Origin: Paraphoma chrysanthemicola | Lineage: Eukaryota > Ascomycota > Dothideomycetes > Pleosporales > Phaeosphaeriaceae | Reading direction: 5' to 3' | Length of the DNA stretch: 64,000 bases | Assembly (NCBI GenBank): GCA_020744225.1 | Contig: JAGMWG010000002.1 | Span: 1,116,001-1,180,000, forward strand | In this document: one piece after another, positions 1 through 10,607 of the stretch | How the letters are laid out: every line of letters starts with the position of its first letter | Position numbering within the stretch: position 1 is the first letter of the stretch | Position numbers and translations under genes: made by a program | The notes under the pieces: generated by a model | Database searches by the model: none | Seen by the model: only the letters and a program-made list of their open reading frames with translations | Told to the model about the DNA's origin: nothing

Positions 1-512
1 ATGAGAGGAGAGCTTGAACCACATGAAGATGCTTTGTCTTTCAGAAGGTAGGTACGATCGATGTCGGGTCTGTGCATACAGCTTCCTTCAAGCTGTCCCC
101 ACGCAGCTTCGGTCGTCTCTCTCTCTTGACTTTGCCAGCGACCACAAAATCTGTGTACGCTGCGCCAGCCATATTCATGATGCATGAGGCTCTGTACGCT
201 CGCGACGCCACATCGGCTATGATTGGCAGCCGCGACACAGCCTCTTGAGTAAGACTTCACCCCGCACCTTCAGCCTGCTCGTACCAGCACATTTCCTTCG
301 GCAGAGACCGCTCTTTGAACGACTTTTCCATACCATCTTCAAGTATTCGAAGGTGGTTGTGCCATTGTCCCACCATAACTCAAACGCCAATCTGCGGACG
401 CATACCTTGGCGTTACGCTGACACGTCGCGCGGTTGGAGCTCACGCAAAAGTCAAATCAGCATTGTCGACTGACACATCGGCGAGTTCCTGTCTATTGCA
501 GTGTATATTATA
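1..512. other. 5' intergenic stretch, no gene seen
   Basis: This stretch lies upstream of the tandem kinase-like gene. Short reverse-strand open frames exist but none carries a recognisable motif, so I treat it as promoter/intergenic DNA. A gene entering from the left edge cannot be excluded. Confidence 0.5.
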
Positions 513-2594
513 ATGCAACATGTCACGGAACGATTCACGGCGAGACTGACGGCTGAAGACTTCGAGGAAGCTTACGAAGTTGTGGAAGCATCGTTGAAAT
601 CAGGCGATTGCAACAAGAACGAGAATGATGAGATCGTCATCGATCTACCGGATTATTTCGGCAGATGGAGGTGTGAACTGATCATCTTCTCTGTTGATGA
701 ACAGATTGCAAAAGACCGAGCCCGAAATATCCGTAAAGAAATGCGCTGTTTACAACGTGGAAATCACTTGCACATCGAACATATTCTCGGGCACTTGGAC
801 GTCAGCTCATTGTTCGAGAAACGTGCGATGATTGTGCTCAAGGAGCCAGTTCTAGGTCAGGAACTTCCAGCGTATCTTGTGGATCTCACCTCCGCTCCTA
901 CGAACAACTGGGCAGCTAGAAAGCGTATGAAGAGTATGTTCCCGCAACTGATCTCGGCATTGAACTTTGTTCATCAGCATGGGATATCTCACGGCAATAT
1001 CGTCCCTTCAGACATCATCTGCCATGACGACGAAATCTACCTTTCCGGCTTCTCGTTCCAGCAGAAGCCGGGTGGCCATACAAGAGATATTTATCTCGCT
1101 CCGGGACCGGTAGACGCACCACAACCTCACTTCTTTCACCTATCCGCAAGGGATGTATTCGCTCTCGGCCTTGTGTTTGCCGAAATTCTGACGTTCTTAC
1201 TCGGTAGTTCTGTCCAGGAATTGAGGCGCTTCGTGCACCAACATAGGGCAGAGTCTGAGCCATATCGTGAGCAACTCGGGCGGCTGGACAGCTGGTTCAT
1301 GAGCCCTGACCGACTTCATAGAGAGCAGGACATATATCGAAACCTCGTCAGATTCATGCTGAGCATAGTACCAAGAAGTCGACCAAGCGCTTCAGATCTC
1401 GTCAATATACTACGCGAAAGAGGACCGATATTATTCAGTCTGCCGGAGTTCCCTCCAGGCTGCTCGCTTACTACAAGAGTTGATCCACAAAAGCTTGTGA
1501 CCGGCTGGCAGCTAGGCGGGAAGCAATTTTTGTGGGAGGAAGACGCTCAAACGGTTTTAGAGGTCACATCACGAGGGGTGTTAGGCCGAGGTCAAACGGC
1601 TGAGGTGGAAGAAGTCAGGGTGCCTGGATCAAACGTGACATTGGCTCGTAAGCGCGTGGCCATTTCCAGAGCGAAGACTCTTGGAGGACTCGAGAAGAAA
1701 AGAATCCGCGCAGAGATTGAGATTATAAGGAGCCTCGACCACCAGCACATCGTCAAAGTTATTGGATGTTATCAAAAGCCTAGGGGAAGATACATCGCCG
1801 ACTTATGCGTTCTGCTCCATCCGGCTGCTGATAGCGATCTTCAAGTGTTCCTGGGAGAAAGATGTAAGAACGCCTCCCACACAGAACGTGGCTGGCTTGG
1901 TCGATGGTTCACATGTCTTTCATCCGCCTTAGCATATCTCCATTACCACGGGATACATCACGAAGATATTAAACCGGGTAACATCGTACATCGAGGCCGA
2001 GATATTTACTTCACGGACTTCAGCTCTTCGCGTAGAGTAATCTCATGGGACGAGACTTCCACGGAAAGCCCTGCTGTTGCTACCAGATTGTATGCTGCGC
2101 CAGAGGCTATGTCGAGCGGAAGTCAGATGCTACGACACGGTTCACAGTCAGACGTATACTCCTTGGGTCTTGTGTTTGTCGAGATGCTCACAGTCCTAAT
2201 GCTCCATCAGATTGGTGGCCTGAGAGCTTTTTTGTTTAGCAAACCAGGCGATAAACACCAGTATCACCACGTCACGCATAAGATGGGAATGTGGTTCGAA
2301 GAGTCGCACGCTGTAAAACCTTTATCCGTCTTCGTTTTGTCAAACATGCTGGCAGCGAATCGTCGGGAGCGAGTTAGCGCTCAGACAGTGGCAGACTACT
2401 TCGTTCATAGCGAAACATTGTTCAACATGGGTTCCTGTGGTTGCCACTGGCTCCGATGGGAGAGACCAAAGGGCATTACCGGACCTCGCGACTGTACCAA
2501 CACAAATCCTGAACTTTGCGGCTGTACAAACGCAGAGCCTGAACCTCGCGACGGCACCAACATAGAAGCAGACGACGACTTTGTCATCGTTTGA
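513..2594 (+). CDS. Tandem protein kinase-like protein (pseudokinase + kinase)
   Basis: Intronless gene for about 693 residues. The frame is open from 501, but 501 is GTG; the first ATG is 513. Two kinase-like folds follow each other. In the first (about residues 30-300) the catalytic loop reads HGNIVPSDI, so the HRD aspartate is lost, and the DFG site reads SGF; this half is presumably a pseudokinase. The second (about 345-630) has a glycine loop GRGQTAEV near 358, an ARKRV lysine near 380, catalytic loop HEDIKPGN near 483-490 with the aspartate kept, TDFS in place of DFG near 502 and AAPE in the activation segment, so it may be active. The C-terminus carries three imperfect CTNxxPE-type repeats and an acidic end. 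Substrate and pathway are unknown. A Ser/Thr kinase role is inferred for domain two only. Confidence 0.85.
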   Translation: MQHVTERFTARLTAEDFEEAYEVVEASLKSGDCNKNENDEIVIDLPDYFGRWRCELIIFSVDEQIAKDRARNIRKEMRCLQRGNHLHIEHILGHLDVSSLFEKRAMIVLKEPVLGQELPAYLVDLTSAPTNNWAARKRMKSMFPQLISALNFVHQHGISHGNIVPSDIICHDDEIYLSGFSFQQKPGGHTRDIYLAPGPVDAPQPHFFHLSARDVFALGLVFAEILTFLLGSSVQELRRFVHQHRAESEPYREQLGRLDSWFMSPDRLHREQDIYRNLVRFMLSIVPRSRPSASDLVNILRERGPILFSLPEFPPGCSLTTRVDPQKLVTGWQLGGKQFLWEEDAQTVLEVTSRGVLGRGQTAEVEEVRVPGSNVTLARKRVAISRAKTLGGLEKKRIRAEIEIIRSLDHQHIVKVIGCYQKPRGRYIADLCVLLHPAADSDLQVFLGERCKNASHTERGWLGRWFTCLSSALAYLHYHGIHHEDIKPGNIVHRGRDIYFTDFSSSRRVISWDETSTESPAVATRLYAAPEAMSSGSQMLRHGSQSDVYSLGLVFVEMLTVLMLHQIGGLRAFLFSKPGDKHQYHHVTHKMGMWFEESHAVKPLSVFVLSNMLAANRRERVSAQTVADYFVHSETLFNMGSCGCHWLRWERPKGITGPRDCTNTNPELCGCTNAEPEPRDGTNIEADDDFVIV

Positions 2595-3266
2595 TCAACA
2601 CTCTGCAAATAATGCACCTGATACATATTTACGAATACCGAGATCACCATCGTCGACTAAGCGTATTGTTGAGAGTATCAAGCTCTAGGTTATTTCTGGG
2701 GCTATGTACTCAATCTTGCATGAATCGATCATTCTTCCACTGTCCAAAACTGCAAAGAAACGCTTCACATCCTACGATTATGACTTATGGTCTAATACGA
2801 GATCTTTATCGATCGTGCTCGTATGTAATCCATATCATACAGCAAGAGATCGCCTGCATTGTTGCGAATCGCTCGAGTCAATTCAGAGCTCGCCGCCGAT
2901 CAATAGGCCGCATTTTCCAATTACATGAATGTTATTTCTATGGACTTACACGACAGTTTAGCCGGAAGTATGTCTATTTGAGCACCAGGCTTCACTTTAT
3001 CATAGAATTTCGTAACAAGAGGCAGGCGATGGTGTGTTAATATCATTGAACCACGAAAGAAGGATTCGGAGCAGTACCTAAGAAGGCGAAATGCGAGCAT
3101 AATGTGGAAGATATCGTTGTGCAAACACTTTGACTCGTCGCACTGCATACCTTTGACATGATTCACTCGGCACCAGAAGTCTGGAACAGCATGTATCATT
3201 TATAATTCCACATGCACAATTTACCCTCGTGCATTTTTTCAGTCATTGCAACTCACCTTCAAGAGC
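2595..3266. other. Intergenic, no gene seen
   Basis: AT-rich interval of about 670 bp between the kinase-like gene and the broken metallopeptidase-like gene. Short open frames have no recognisable motif. It presumably holds the 3' end of the first gene. Confidence 0.5.
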
Positions 3267-3874
3267 ATGGCTCAACAACAGCCTCGGCCAATCCTCGCTT
3301 CACCCAACAAGAGCGTGCCTGACCTTCGTGAGTTCCGGAACATCTACCCGACACACGACCTTCGCGATGCCCACGAGAGCTTAGACTGCTATTTCACGAG
3401 TTACTCGACATGAAAACAACTCCCCGACGAACGATCAGTGCTGACCCTCCTCCGCACCCTAGCTTGCATCGTCGAACCCGTGATGTCCCACCGCAACATC
3501 CTCGCTCACGAGTTTTGCGAGACAATAACGTACCCGACCGCCCATATATGGGCCTCAATCCCCTCCGGAAAGACGATCAAGATGCATATATTTGCTCTGC
3601 AGACACGGCTTTGTATACATCAAACGTAATCTGCATCACACTTCGTCGCCACAACGATTTGTCCAAGTTCTACGCCCTAGAACAACTCCGTGATGTACTC
3701 TGCCATGAACTGGCGCATTGTTGGCACATTGGCCATGCGTTTAATTTCCAGTTACAATGGGCGAGCTTGGTCAGGCAAGTAGAAAATGACGTCGGTGGGA
3801 GGTTGCAAATCAAGCGTGCATATCGTGATTCTGATGAGCATAGGCGATTGATTGAGTGGGCGCCGGCGGGGTGA
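3267..3874 (+). pseudogene. SprT-like zinc metallopeptidase relic
   Basis: The ATG at 3267 opens a protein-like frame that meets TGA at 3411-3413 (codon 49). The same frame stays protein-like beyond that stop (LLTLLRTLACIVEP, then SHRNILAHEF) to about 3510. Protein-like sequence then continues in the next frame to the stop at 3872, including CHELAHCWH, an HExxH zinc-protease motif, near 3703-3729. An HExxH helix followed by a further His-containing stretch resembles SprT/metallopeptidase-like proteins, but the overall match is weak. One stop and one frame change with no convincing splice sites point to a decayed gene. A short intact gene starting at the ATG at 3410 is the alternative. Confidence 0.45.
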
Positions 3875-4448
3875 ATGGAGCAGCTGACGAGAACGCCGGA
3901 TGTGAAAGTGATGCATGCGGCTTTCAATTAGTAGAGGAAGGTATGGGGTTTGATGCTTTGAGAAGGTCTCTAGATGAGGAGATGGTTCAAAGGGTAAGCA
4001 CTCGTGGGGTCGGCGAGATCGCCGAAGGATAGCACAAAAATTCTGCGAAAGACTCAGAGTAAAGAAGGTTACCTCGCTCAATGGAGACGATGTCGGCTGA
4101 AGGGGATCTGATTCTGAGCTCGAATGAGCCACAACCGGGAACGACACAACACACTATAAGCATATATCGTAGACTTGGGGAAATGTTATACTCGAAAAAT
4201 GTATTCCACATGACTTTGAACGGGTATTTGGTGTAGATTCGACCTATGGTCGTATTTGTTTTGATGAGAACACTCTTACGTTCCGTGTGACAAGCTCATC
4301 CTTTCTGATACGCATTTCACAGCTGTATCACTCAGAAGTTGAACCCATTTCGGTCCCTATGTGAGACCTCACACTCCCGTTGCGTGGCGCAAAAGAACAG
4401 TCGCGCCATGAAGACACTTACTGCTGTGTAGATTCGGTTCATAACCCT
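3875..4448. other. Intergenic, no gene seen
   Basis: About 570 bp between two broken genes. No motif-bearing frame was found on either strand. Confidence 0.45.
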
Positions 4449-4824
4449 CTAGTCTTCGCAAACGAAGCGTTCGTGCTTCCGAGGATCGTAACCCTCCTCA
4501 TCCGGCCAGGTTGCCCTTGGACTGATGAAGTTCGGATCGGCCACGCCATTGTCATACGGTCCATGCAAGTTCCACCAGTCGCAAGGGTGGAAGCATGTGC
4601 ATATGGGTGGTCTAAGAGCGGTCAGCGAGAGACGTCTCGGTGGAAGAAGGCAACGTACAAATGCTTCGATGGCGTGGACTGTATGCGCTGGATTAGACGC
4701 GACACGTCATAAACTGGCCCTTATGCGCATCATCAAAGAAGGCTTCCCACTTGACTCGAGTGCTGCGCTTGATGTCGCCAGATAAGGTAATGCGCGGTAT
4801 GTCCTCGATGTGCGCATATGCCAT
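4449..4824 (-). pseudogene. Small reverse-strand gene with an in-frame stop
   Basis: Read on the minus strand from the ATG at 4824, the frame encodes MAYAHIEDIPRITLSGDIKR and continues (WEAFFDD, GQFMTCRV) to TAA at 4695-4693. The same frame resumes and reaches an intron at 4658-4612 (GTACGT donor, CTGAC branch, CTCTTAG acceptor, 47 bp). A clearly protein-like exon follows (CDWWNLHGPYDNGVADPNF, then WPDEEGYDPRKHERF) and ends at TAG 4451-4449. The good intron and biased 3' exon argue for a real gene of about 110 codons. The TAA sits where CAA would be expected, consistent with one C-to-T change. I do not recognise the family. It may instead be a live gene with a different 5' exon. Confidence 0.4.
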
Positions 4825-5146
4825 TGTGAGGCACTCGGGACATTATCGTATAAGCACTGGGCGTTTGCGCCGAAGGTGTGCGATCGAGTCATCTCATTTC
4901 AAGTGAATACCAGCTGTCATAAGCAATGGATAGACTCACACGACAGCCAGACTAAGTTTCTGACACGTTCGCTTCTACCGCAGCACTGGCACACTTGCAA
5001 AGTAATAACACGTCCCTAGCTCCCCAGAACTTTCACCTTCACCTCACACCACCACGCTAAAACTCCCACCAACCATCCACGCTCATGTCTTAATCACATA
5101 CTCAACCTCCCACCGTTTTATACCCTTCACTTAATCTCTACCTACC
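4825..5146. other. Divergent promoter interval
   Basis: About 320 bp between the start of the reverse-strand relic and the start of the gene at 5147. The last 130 bp are C/T-rich (CCACC, CTCAACC runs), typical of a fungal core promoter. No gene seen. Confidence 0.4.
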
Positions 5147-6172
5147 ATGGCCCAACCAGCCCGCATCCGCCGCGCCTCTCGCGCCCACAGCATCAACTCG
5201 GACTCGCCCTATACGCCACGCCCAACTCCACCTCCAGGCCCTCCACCTACCCGAAGAGGCGCTGCAAACGGTACTCGAGCCATTCGCGCTGGCACTGTCG
5301 AAAACGACCACGCCCATGTCGAGCAGCCCGCCCAGACCATACACATCCCACCGCATTACTTCCTGCCGCCTACAATACCGAGTCCCTTCACCGGGACTCT
5401 GGAAGCCAGCCTGGACGCAATCCTCGAATTCGGAACACGTGTGCCACGAGGATATGGTGTCCAAGCCGTCTTGGACACGCTTAGTGGTCAAGTCAACGCA
5501 AGTACCGACTGGCCGATGTTACTTCGCGACTTGTACATTGGCGGTGAACGAGCTGGGATTTCAAGATTACTAGTCGAAGAAGTCATGTTCCTAGTCACAC
5601 GGACATTATTACCGGAACAAATCACTGAGAACAGAGCTTTAATGGCGAGGCTATACGAGCGCAAGAAACACTTGGCGATACGGCTCGTCTTGCGGTACGA
5701 TATGCTTAGAGAATGGAAAGTTGATGGAAAGGGACATGGAATTACGATTGCGTCGTTGGGTCCTACAGGTCTACAAGCGCCTCCGTCGGTTCCCACCATC
5801 GCGCCGGCAGCGCGAGTATTACAGCGCAAGGAACTCATGCCGAATGTCATCTCGACTTTGATTGTTGCGCCGGAAGGAGGGTGGACGACGCATGCGGTGA
5901 GGGAGAGGATGAAGCATCACATCACAGGACTGGACAAGTATCTTGTGCTTACAGACCACGTGGTGGCGGGATGGAGCGATGAGACGGTGGTGGGTATGGC
6001 GGCACAGATTATCTTGCAGTGGCAGTGGTTGAGGCGCAATAACGAGATGTTGGAAGAGATGGAAGTCGGGAACTGGGAGGAGTTGGAGGGGAAGGCAGAT
6101 GGGTGTGAGTGGATCGTGGATGATGTCAAGAAAGGTGGGGCGAGGAAAGCGGTGGTTGACGAAGGGCAGTGA
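5147..6172 (+). CDS. Unknown fungal protein, paralogue of the gene at 9546-10607
   Basis: Intronless gene of 341 residues. The ATG at 5147 has a strong context (TACCATGG) after a C-rich leader. The first 75 residues are basic and Pro-rich (PRPTPPPGPPPTRR) and probably disordered. The rest is predicted globular and helical. No known domain is recognised. Residues of the central and C-terminal parts align by eye with the reverse-strand protein at 9546-10607: ITENRALMARLY against VIDNRRLLLHFY, RLVLRYD against AIKLRYD, and a Trp-rich C-terminal helix (LQWQWLRRNNEML against LKLYWWLWMANRWLVEY). It ends 92 bp before the convergently transcribed MFS transporter. Real coding is well supported by length and paralogy; function is unknown. 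Confidence 0.8.
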   Translation: MAQPARIRRASRAHSINSDSPYTPRPTPPPGPPPTRRGAANGTRAIRAGTVENDHAHVEQPAQTIHIPPHYFLPPTIPSPFTGTLEASLDAILEFGTRVPRGYGVQAVLDTLSGQVNASTDWPMLLRDLYIGGERAGISRLLVEEVMFLVTRTLLPEQITENRALMARLYERKKHLAIRLVLRYDMLREWKVDGKGHGITIASLGPTGLQAPPSVPTIAPAARVLQRKELMPNVISTLIVAPEGGWTTHAVRERMKHHITGLDKYLVLTDHVVAGWSDETVVGMAAQIILQWQWLRRNNEMLEEMEVGNWEELEGKADGCEWIVDDVKKGGARKAVVDEGQ

Positions 6173-6264
6173 GAGCATTGAATCTGGTCAGTATGGAAAA
6201 CAGATTGGATTATTGGATTCATGGAGGGTTATGTTACGATACGACGTGGTGCGATGTGGTCTGC

Positions 6265-8181
6265 TCAAAGCGAGTTCATGCGGTGGACCTTGCTGTTCTT
6301 GCTCCAGCGGCGGAATGTCTTGCCCTTCCACCAAAACAGGATACCAAAGAGGCACCAAAGAAGGATCAGCGCAGCGTTAGTCATGATCGGTGGGATGAAG
6401 CTGCACCCAAGTTAGCACCCAGCCTTCTGCAAGCAGTATCAAAACGACTTACCCAGCCTCAATCGACCACGGTGTAATGAATTCACTGAACCCATATCCC
6501 CATAGATTCTTGTTGACGGTGATGGCCACAAACAAGCTTCCTGCGACTGGCTTGTACGAATCGACCGCGTACGTGCTTACGATACCCGGCAGCGCAGCAA
6601 CTTGAATACCGGCACAAGTGTAGCCGATGATGATAATAGCCTCCCATGGCCACTGGCGTTGGTAGCCAACTGCAACCACGATATTGCCCAGGAACATGAT
6701 GATGACGTACGGGATCATGGCTGGCAGACGCATCTCCGGCTCTCTGATACCGTTGTTTCTCCGCGTAGAGCGCGCAGAAACCCAATCACTCAATGGACCA
6801 GCTGTGAACAGGCCAATGAATGCACCGACCATGATGGCAAAGTTCGTGAAGCCTACGGTCATAGGTGCGAAGTTGTACGGTGGGGCAGCAAGGACTTGAC
6901 TTTGCGTTAGATTAATGGTGAGGAATGACGAGCAGGACCAGGAAACGACAAACGCAGCGAACTCAACAATTGGGAAGGCGAAGAGTTTCCAAGGCGTCCA
7001 AAGATCGAGGAAAATGCTATGGAATGGATGGGCGTTGGGCTGGAAGACGCGCCATTGCCATCTGCCAGGCGTGCCGCGACCGAGATAGGGATCGCGAGCG
7101 ACAGTCTCAGTTACGGTGAGGTCTTCGGCGTTGGGTTGCGCAGATTTAGCGGTAGGGACGTGCTTGATGTCGTTAGAGTCGCCTTCTACAGTTGTAGGAG
7201 GTGTGCTTTCTGCCTGAGTCGCCTTGGTCTTTTCATCAAGCGAACTCGAAGATGCATTGGCGGCATCGTCTGGGTGGAGCCGCTGGAAACGTGTCTCTGG
7301 AAACATGAATATGACCATGAGGATGGAGAGACCAAGCAAACCAGTGTTCAACCACCAGAAGCTACGCCATCCGACTGTTTCGGTCATTGCGCCTGAGATG
7401 ATAGGGCCGACCATGAGCGAGCCCATGTACACGACCCAGTATAGGGTATTCCACTTGCCGCGGTCGTGCAGGAAAAAAATGTCAGCGATAACTTCTGGCA
7501 TAATGGTCTCGGCTGGACCTGCGCCAATGCCGTTGACAATGCAAGCACCCATAAATGAACCGTACGTCTGGGCCCTTGCGCGCCAAATGGAGGTGCCGAA
7601 GTTGATGAGCTGAGAGAGGAGGTACACTGGGCGGCGCCCAAACGAAGAGCTGATGGGCACCCTGCGGATGTCAGTTGCCCATATTTCTAGTACTCGATTC
7701 TGTCAGACATACCAGAGGAAGTTGCTGAAGCCTAACACCAGGATACAAATGCCAGTGAACCTCACTGCACCAGCCAGATCAGTATCAAACGCCTGCATCA
7801 ATGCCGGAAACATGGGCGCCAGCGCGAGTGGTCCAAAGCCTTGAGTGAATGTGACCATTGATGTGGAAGTGATGCAAGCAATTCTGCGAAGGCAAAGTCA
7901 GATTGCGTTTCGCAATCGCATGGTACTTGTACACTTACTTCCACCAGGTGCTCCAGTTCAGAGGATCATTAGGATCATCACTGGGCTGTGGCACGAGAAC
8001 TTCGCGATGCGACCCCTTCACGAAGTGATGAGAGCCAACATCGGTCATGATCTCCGTGCCGGGGAGAATCTCAGTGTGGAGCTCATCTTCGAGCTGGCGA
8101 CGCTCCTAGGTGGTGTTAGTCTTGGTTGATGAAAAGGGCAATGAGCTAGCTTACCCTCTCCGTGAGCTCGTTGTCCTTCAT
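6265..8181 (-). CDS. MFS transporter (drug:H+ antiporter-like, DHA1 type)
   Basis: Membrane exporter of the major facilitator superfamily, 569 residues in five exons: 8155-8181, 7939-8105, 7713-7883, 6453-7661 and 6265-6400. Introns are 49-55 bp with clean signals, for example GTAAGC to CACCTAG and GTAAGT with a TGCTAAC branch. The start is the ATG at 8181. The N-terminal tail has DDPNDPLNWSTWWK, the DPxNPLNW signature before TM1 of fungal DHA1 pumps. GFGPLALAP and FGRRPVYLLSQ (the loop 2-3 motif) follow. A long acidic central loop after MFPETRF separates the two six-helix halves. The last exon gives a final helix and a basic tail. Substrate is not predictable; polyamines, drugs or secondary metabolites are typical. 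The start faces a 1.4 kb upstream gap. Confidence 0.92.
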
Positions 8182-9545
8182 GATGACTATCGCTGGCTTC
8201 GATTGTGTGTCGTCTGCAGGAACACGAAGCGCTGATCAGACGGGTGGACCCAGCCTCTTGTATGTCTCGCAAAATGATACAACCCCAGGTTCCGGTTCCG
8301 ATCGGACAAATTCCCCAGTCTAGCCACACCAACTAAGCTTTCTCCAGGCGTGGATGCGGCTAGATCCAGCTGTCGGGTTAATCGTGCCGCTGGCGTTCCT
8401 AGCACGGCACTTGAGAAGTCGAACGTTTCGGCGCAATTCTTGACTACCAAGAACAAAGAAAGGTAACGGAGCAGCGGCCGCAGTGCAGAAGCGCTCATTA
8501 TTAACTTGCGCCATACCGACAGCCGGGTTCATCGCGTGGCAGGGTTGATCAACGTTCGCCCAAAAGTGCGCCGGGGAGTACAGGAGACGGCACATGCGAG
8601 CCTGTTCAGTTGAGACAAACTGACCACTTAGGAGCATCCATCGCTATCAATACAGCGCTAGGACCTCGATCCCCGGCATCAATCCATGTTATGGGAACAG
8701 CGCCATCTGGGGTAATGATCCAGGATTGCATTGCGACGCGGCGGATGTGAGATGCGGCAGATGATATTCACCGCGTTATCGCCAGTGTTTTGACCATTGA
8801 CAGCGTGACTTGCGCGGCACCTACGCCACAGACACCAAGGTGGGCGATGGTGAGGGCTGGCGTGTGAAGTCTGAGGCGCATTGGAACTGCCGTGTGACGC
8901 TACGACAGGTAGCGCGATGCGGGGAAGGACCGGGGTAAGGCGCCCAGAACACGAGCATGACAACGACGCCCAGCTGTAGGTGAGATGACCGGTACTTTTG
9001 ATGGAGGAACTAATCGACGAGACATGGATTCCAGGCTCGTTTCGGCCCTGCAATGCATGCATGTGAGAGGTGAGTATGACTTGGGGCCAGCTTGCACGTG
9101 ATACCTGCTGAAAATAGCCTGCCAGCCTTGTACTCAGGCTGTTATTGCAACACCAAAAGCCTGCCGAGTCCCGAGGTCAAGCTCGAGGTATCCCGTGACC
9201 GGAATCGTGACGGAACTGACGACGTCGCGCGATTGCCCACCTGAGAATGTTTTAGTTGCAAGATACTTTCGCATGGTCGACTTGAAATAATATGATGAAA
9301 CACCTTTTATACAACTTTCCACCAGCTACACCTTCATATTGTAGAACAGAAATAATTGCAGAAACATGATGTTGCCAGCAGGCGTCTTGAAATAGTGGTC
9401 ACCGCTACCCAATTTCATGCTTCTTCTCTCCAGTTCAGGCTCTCTTCTTCTCTTCAGTTTCAGCTTCAGCTTTCTAGTCCTTGTCCCTTTCCCAATTCTA
9501 ACTCCCATGTCTTTCTCGTCCATCATGAAATCTAAACGTAAATTT
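8182..9545. other. Intergenic, transporter promoter side
   Basis: About 1.36 kb between the transporter start and the 3' end of the next reverse-strand gene. Several open frames of 60-130 codons occur on the minus strand, but none has a domain motif or consistent splice signals. It presumably holds the transporter promoter and the 3' UTR of the gene at 9546-10607. Confidence 0.45.
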
Positions 9546-10607
9546 TCATAGAACTTCCCTCTCCATCCCTGCCCAGCCTCCATCCTGATACTCCACCAGC
9601 CACCGATTTGCCATCCACAACCACCAATACAGCTTCAGCACTCGTACAGTCCGATCTATCAACGCCGGTCCCGCAATTTGCCGCACGGCAACCTCATCTT
9701 CGTTGAGATAACCATCCAGGACCGAGCCACGGTGCTGCATCTGCACCAGCAATACAGTCCCCGGTGGCACGTTCATTGGATTGTGCAACCACTGCGCAAA
9801 CGACGCGCCAGACGGAGTCGGATAGTCGCGAAAGATGCTATGCACTGGCACGGTATTGGGAGGTGACGCCTGCGGCGCGGAAGTCGGAGGGATGTAGACT
9901 TCTTGCTGCGGTTCGCACGTGCCTGGCCAGCGATCGTAGCGCAGCTTGATAGCCACCGGAGCGCGAGGCTTGTTGAGATAGAAGTGTAGCAGGAGACGAC
10001 GATTGTCGATGACTGCATTTGGTATCCCGACATGCGTCACGTAGAGGTAAAGATCTTGGAGATTCATCAATCCCTCGGTCGCACTTGGCCCTGAGTAGTA
10101 ACTGAGCAGCGCACGCCAGTTTGGGCCGGGTTCGCCATGTGTGCGCGACTTGGGTTCTGTCATCGCGGCAAGGAGTGCGGACGGGATGTTGCGGTAAGGA
10201 AACTGGTGGGGCGAGTTCCAGTTGAAATCTGCGACGGATTTCTGGTGTTCTGGGATGCCGTTGATGAGATCGTCGGGGTGGTATGAGAGGCTCTTCTGGC
10301 TGGTGACTGAGAATTGGCGACGAGGCTCGACATTTGCCCTTCCCACTATAGAGCTGGTCGGTGGTGGTGGGCGAGGAGACCTCGGAGTTAGACGATGAGG
10401 TGAAGAAGCAGGGGCTGGCACACTTTTGTCTTCGATAAGGCATACGTTGTAGTCACTCGGACAAGGAGTGGTGGAGCCAGATCGATCAGTGGGATGTAGT
10501 GCCTGGTTGCTCTGGTTGCTCTGGCCGTCCAGATTTTGTTGGCCCCTGTGTAGGTCTGGGCGGAATCCTCCTCTCCCTCCACGATGACCAAACCCGGTCC
10601 AAGACAT
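9546..10607 (-). CDS. Unknown fungal protein, paralogue of the gene at 5147-6172
   Basis: Intronless gene of 353 residues starting at the ATG at 10607 (MSWTGFGHRGGRGG). The N-terminal 110 residues are low complexity: Gly/Arg-rich at first, then Ser/Pro/Gln-rich. The C-terminal 240 residues look globular. Shared landmarks with the gene at 5147-6172 are the xNRxLLxxxY block, the KLRYD/VLRYD block, and a dispersed GxLNEDEV / GWSDETV block before a Trp-rich helix. These suggest an old duplication whose copies now lie on opposite strands either side of the MFS transporter. I do not recognise a catalytic or binding motif. Confidence 0.8.
   Translation of the reverse strand: MSWTGFGHRGGRGGFRPDLHRGQQNLDGQSNQSNQALHPTDRSGSTTPCPSDYNVCLIEDKSVPAPASSPHRLTPRSPRPPPPTSSIVGRANVEPRRQFSVTSQKSLSYHPDDLINGIPEHQKSVADFNWNSPHQFPYRNIPSALLAAMTEPKSRTHGEPGPNWRALLSYYSGPSATEGLMNLQDLYLYVTHVGIPNAVIDNRRLLLHFYLNKPRAPVAIKLRYDRWPGTCEPQQEVYIPPTSAPQASPPNTVPVHSIFRDYPTPSGASFAQWLHNPMNVPPGTVLLVQMQHRGSVLDGYLNEDEVAVRQIAGPALIDRTVRVLKLYWWLWMANRWLVEYQDGGWAGMEREVL

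Noticed and set aside
9326..9583. 85-codon minus-strand frame rich in Lys/Arg
   Set aside because: It overlaps the 3' end of the 353-residue gene in another frame and is low-complexity; likely 3' UTR.
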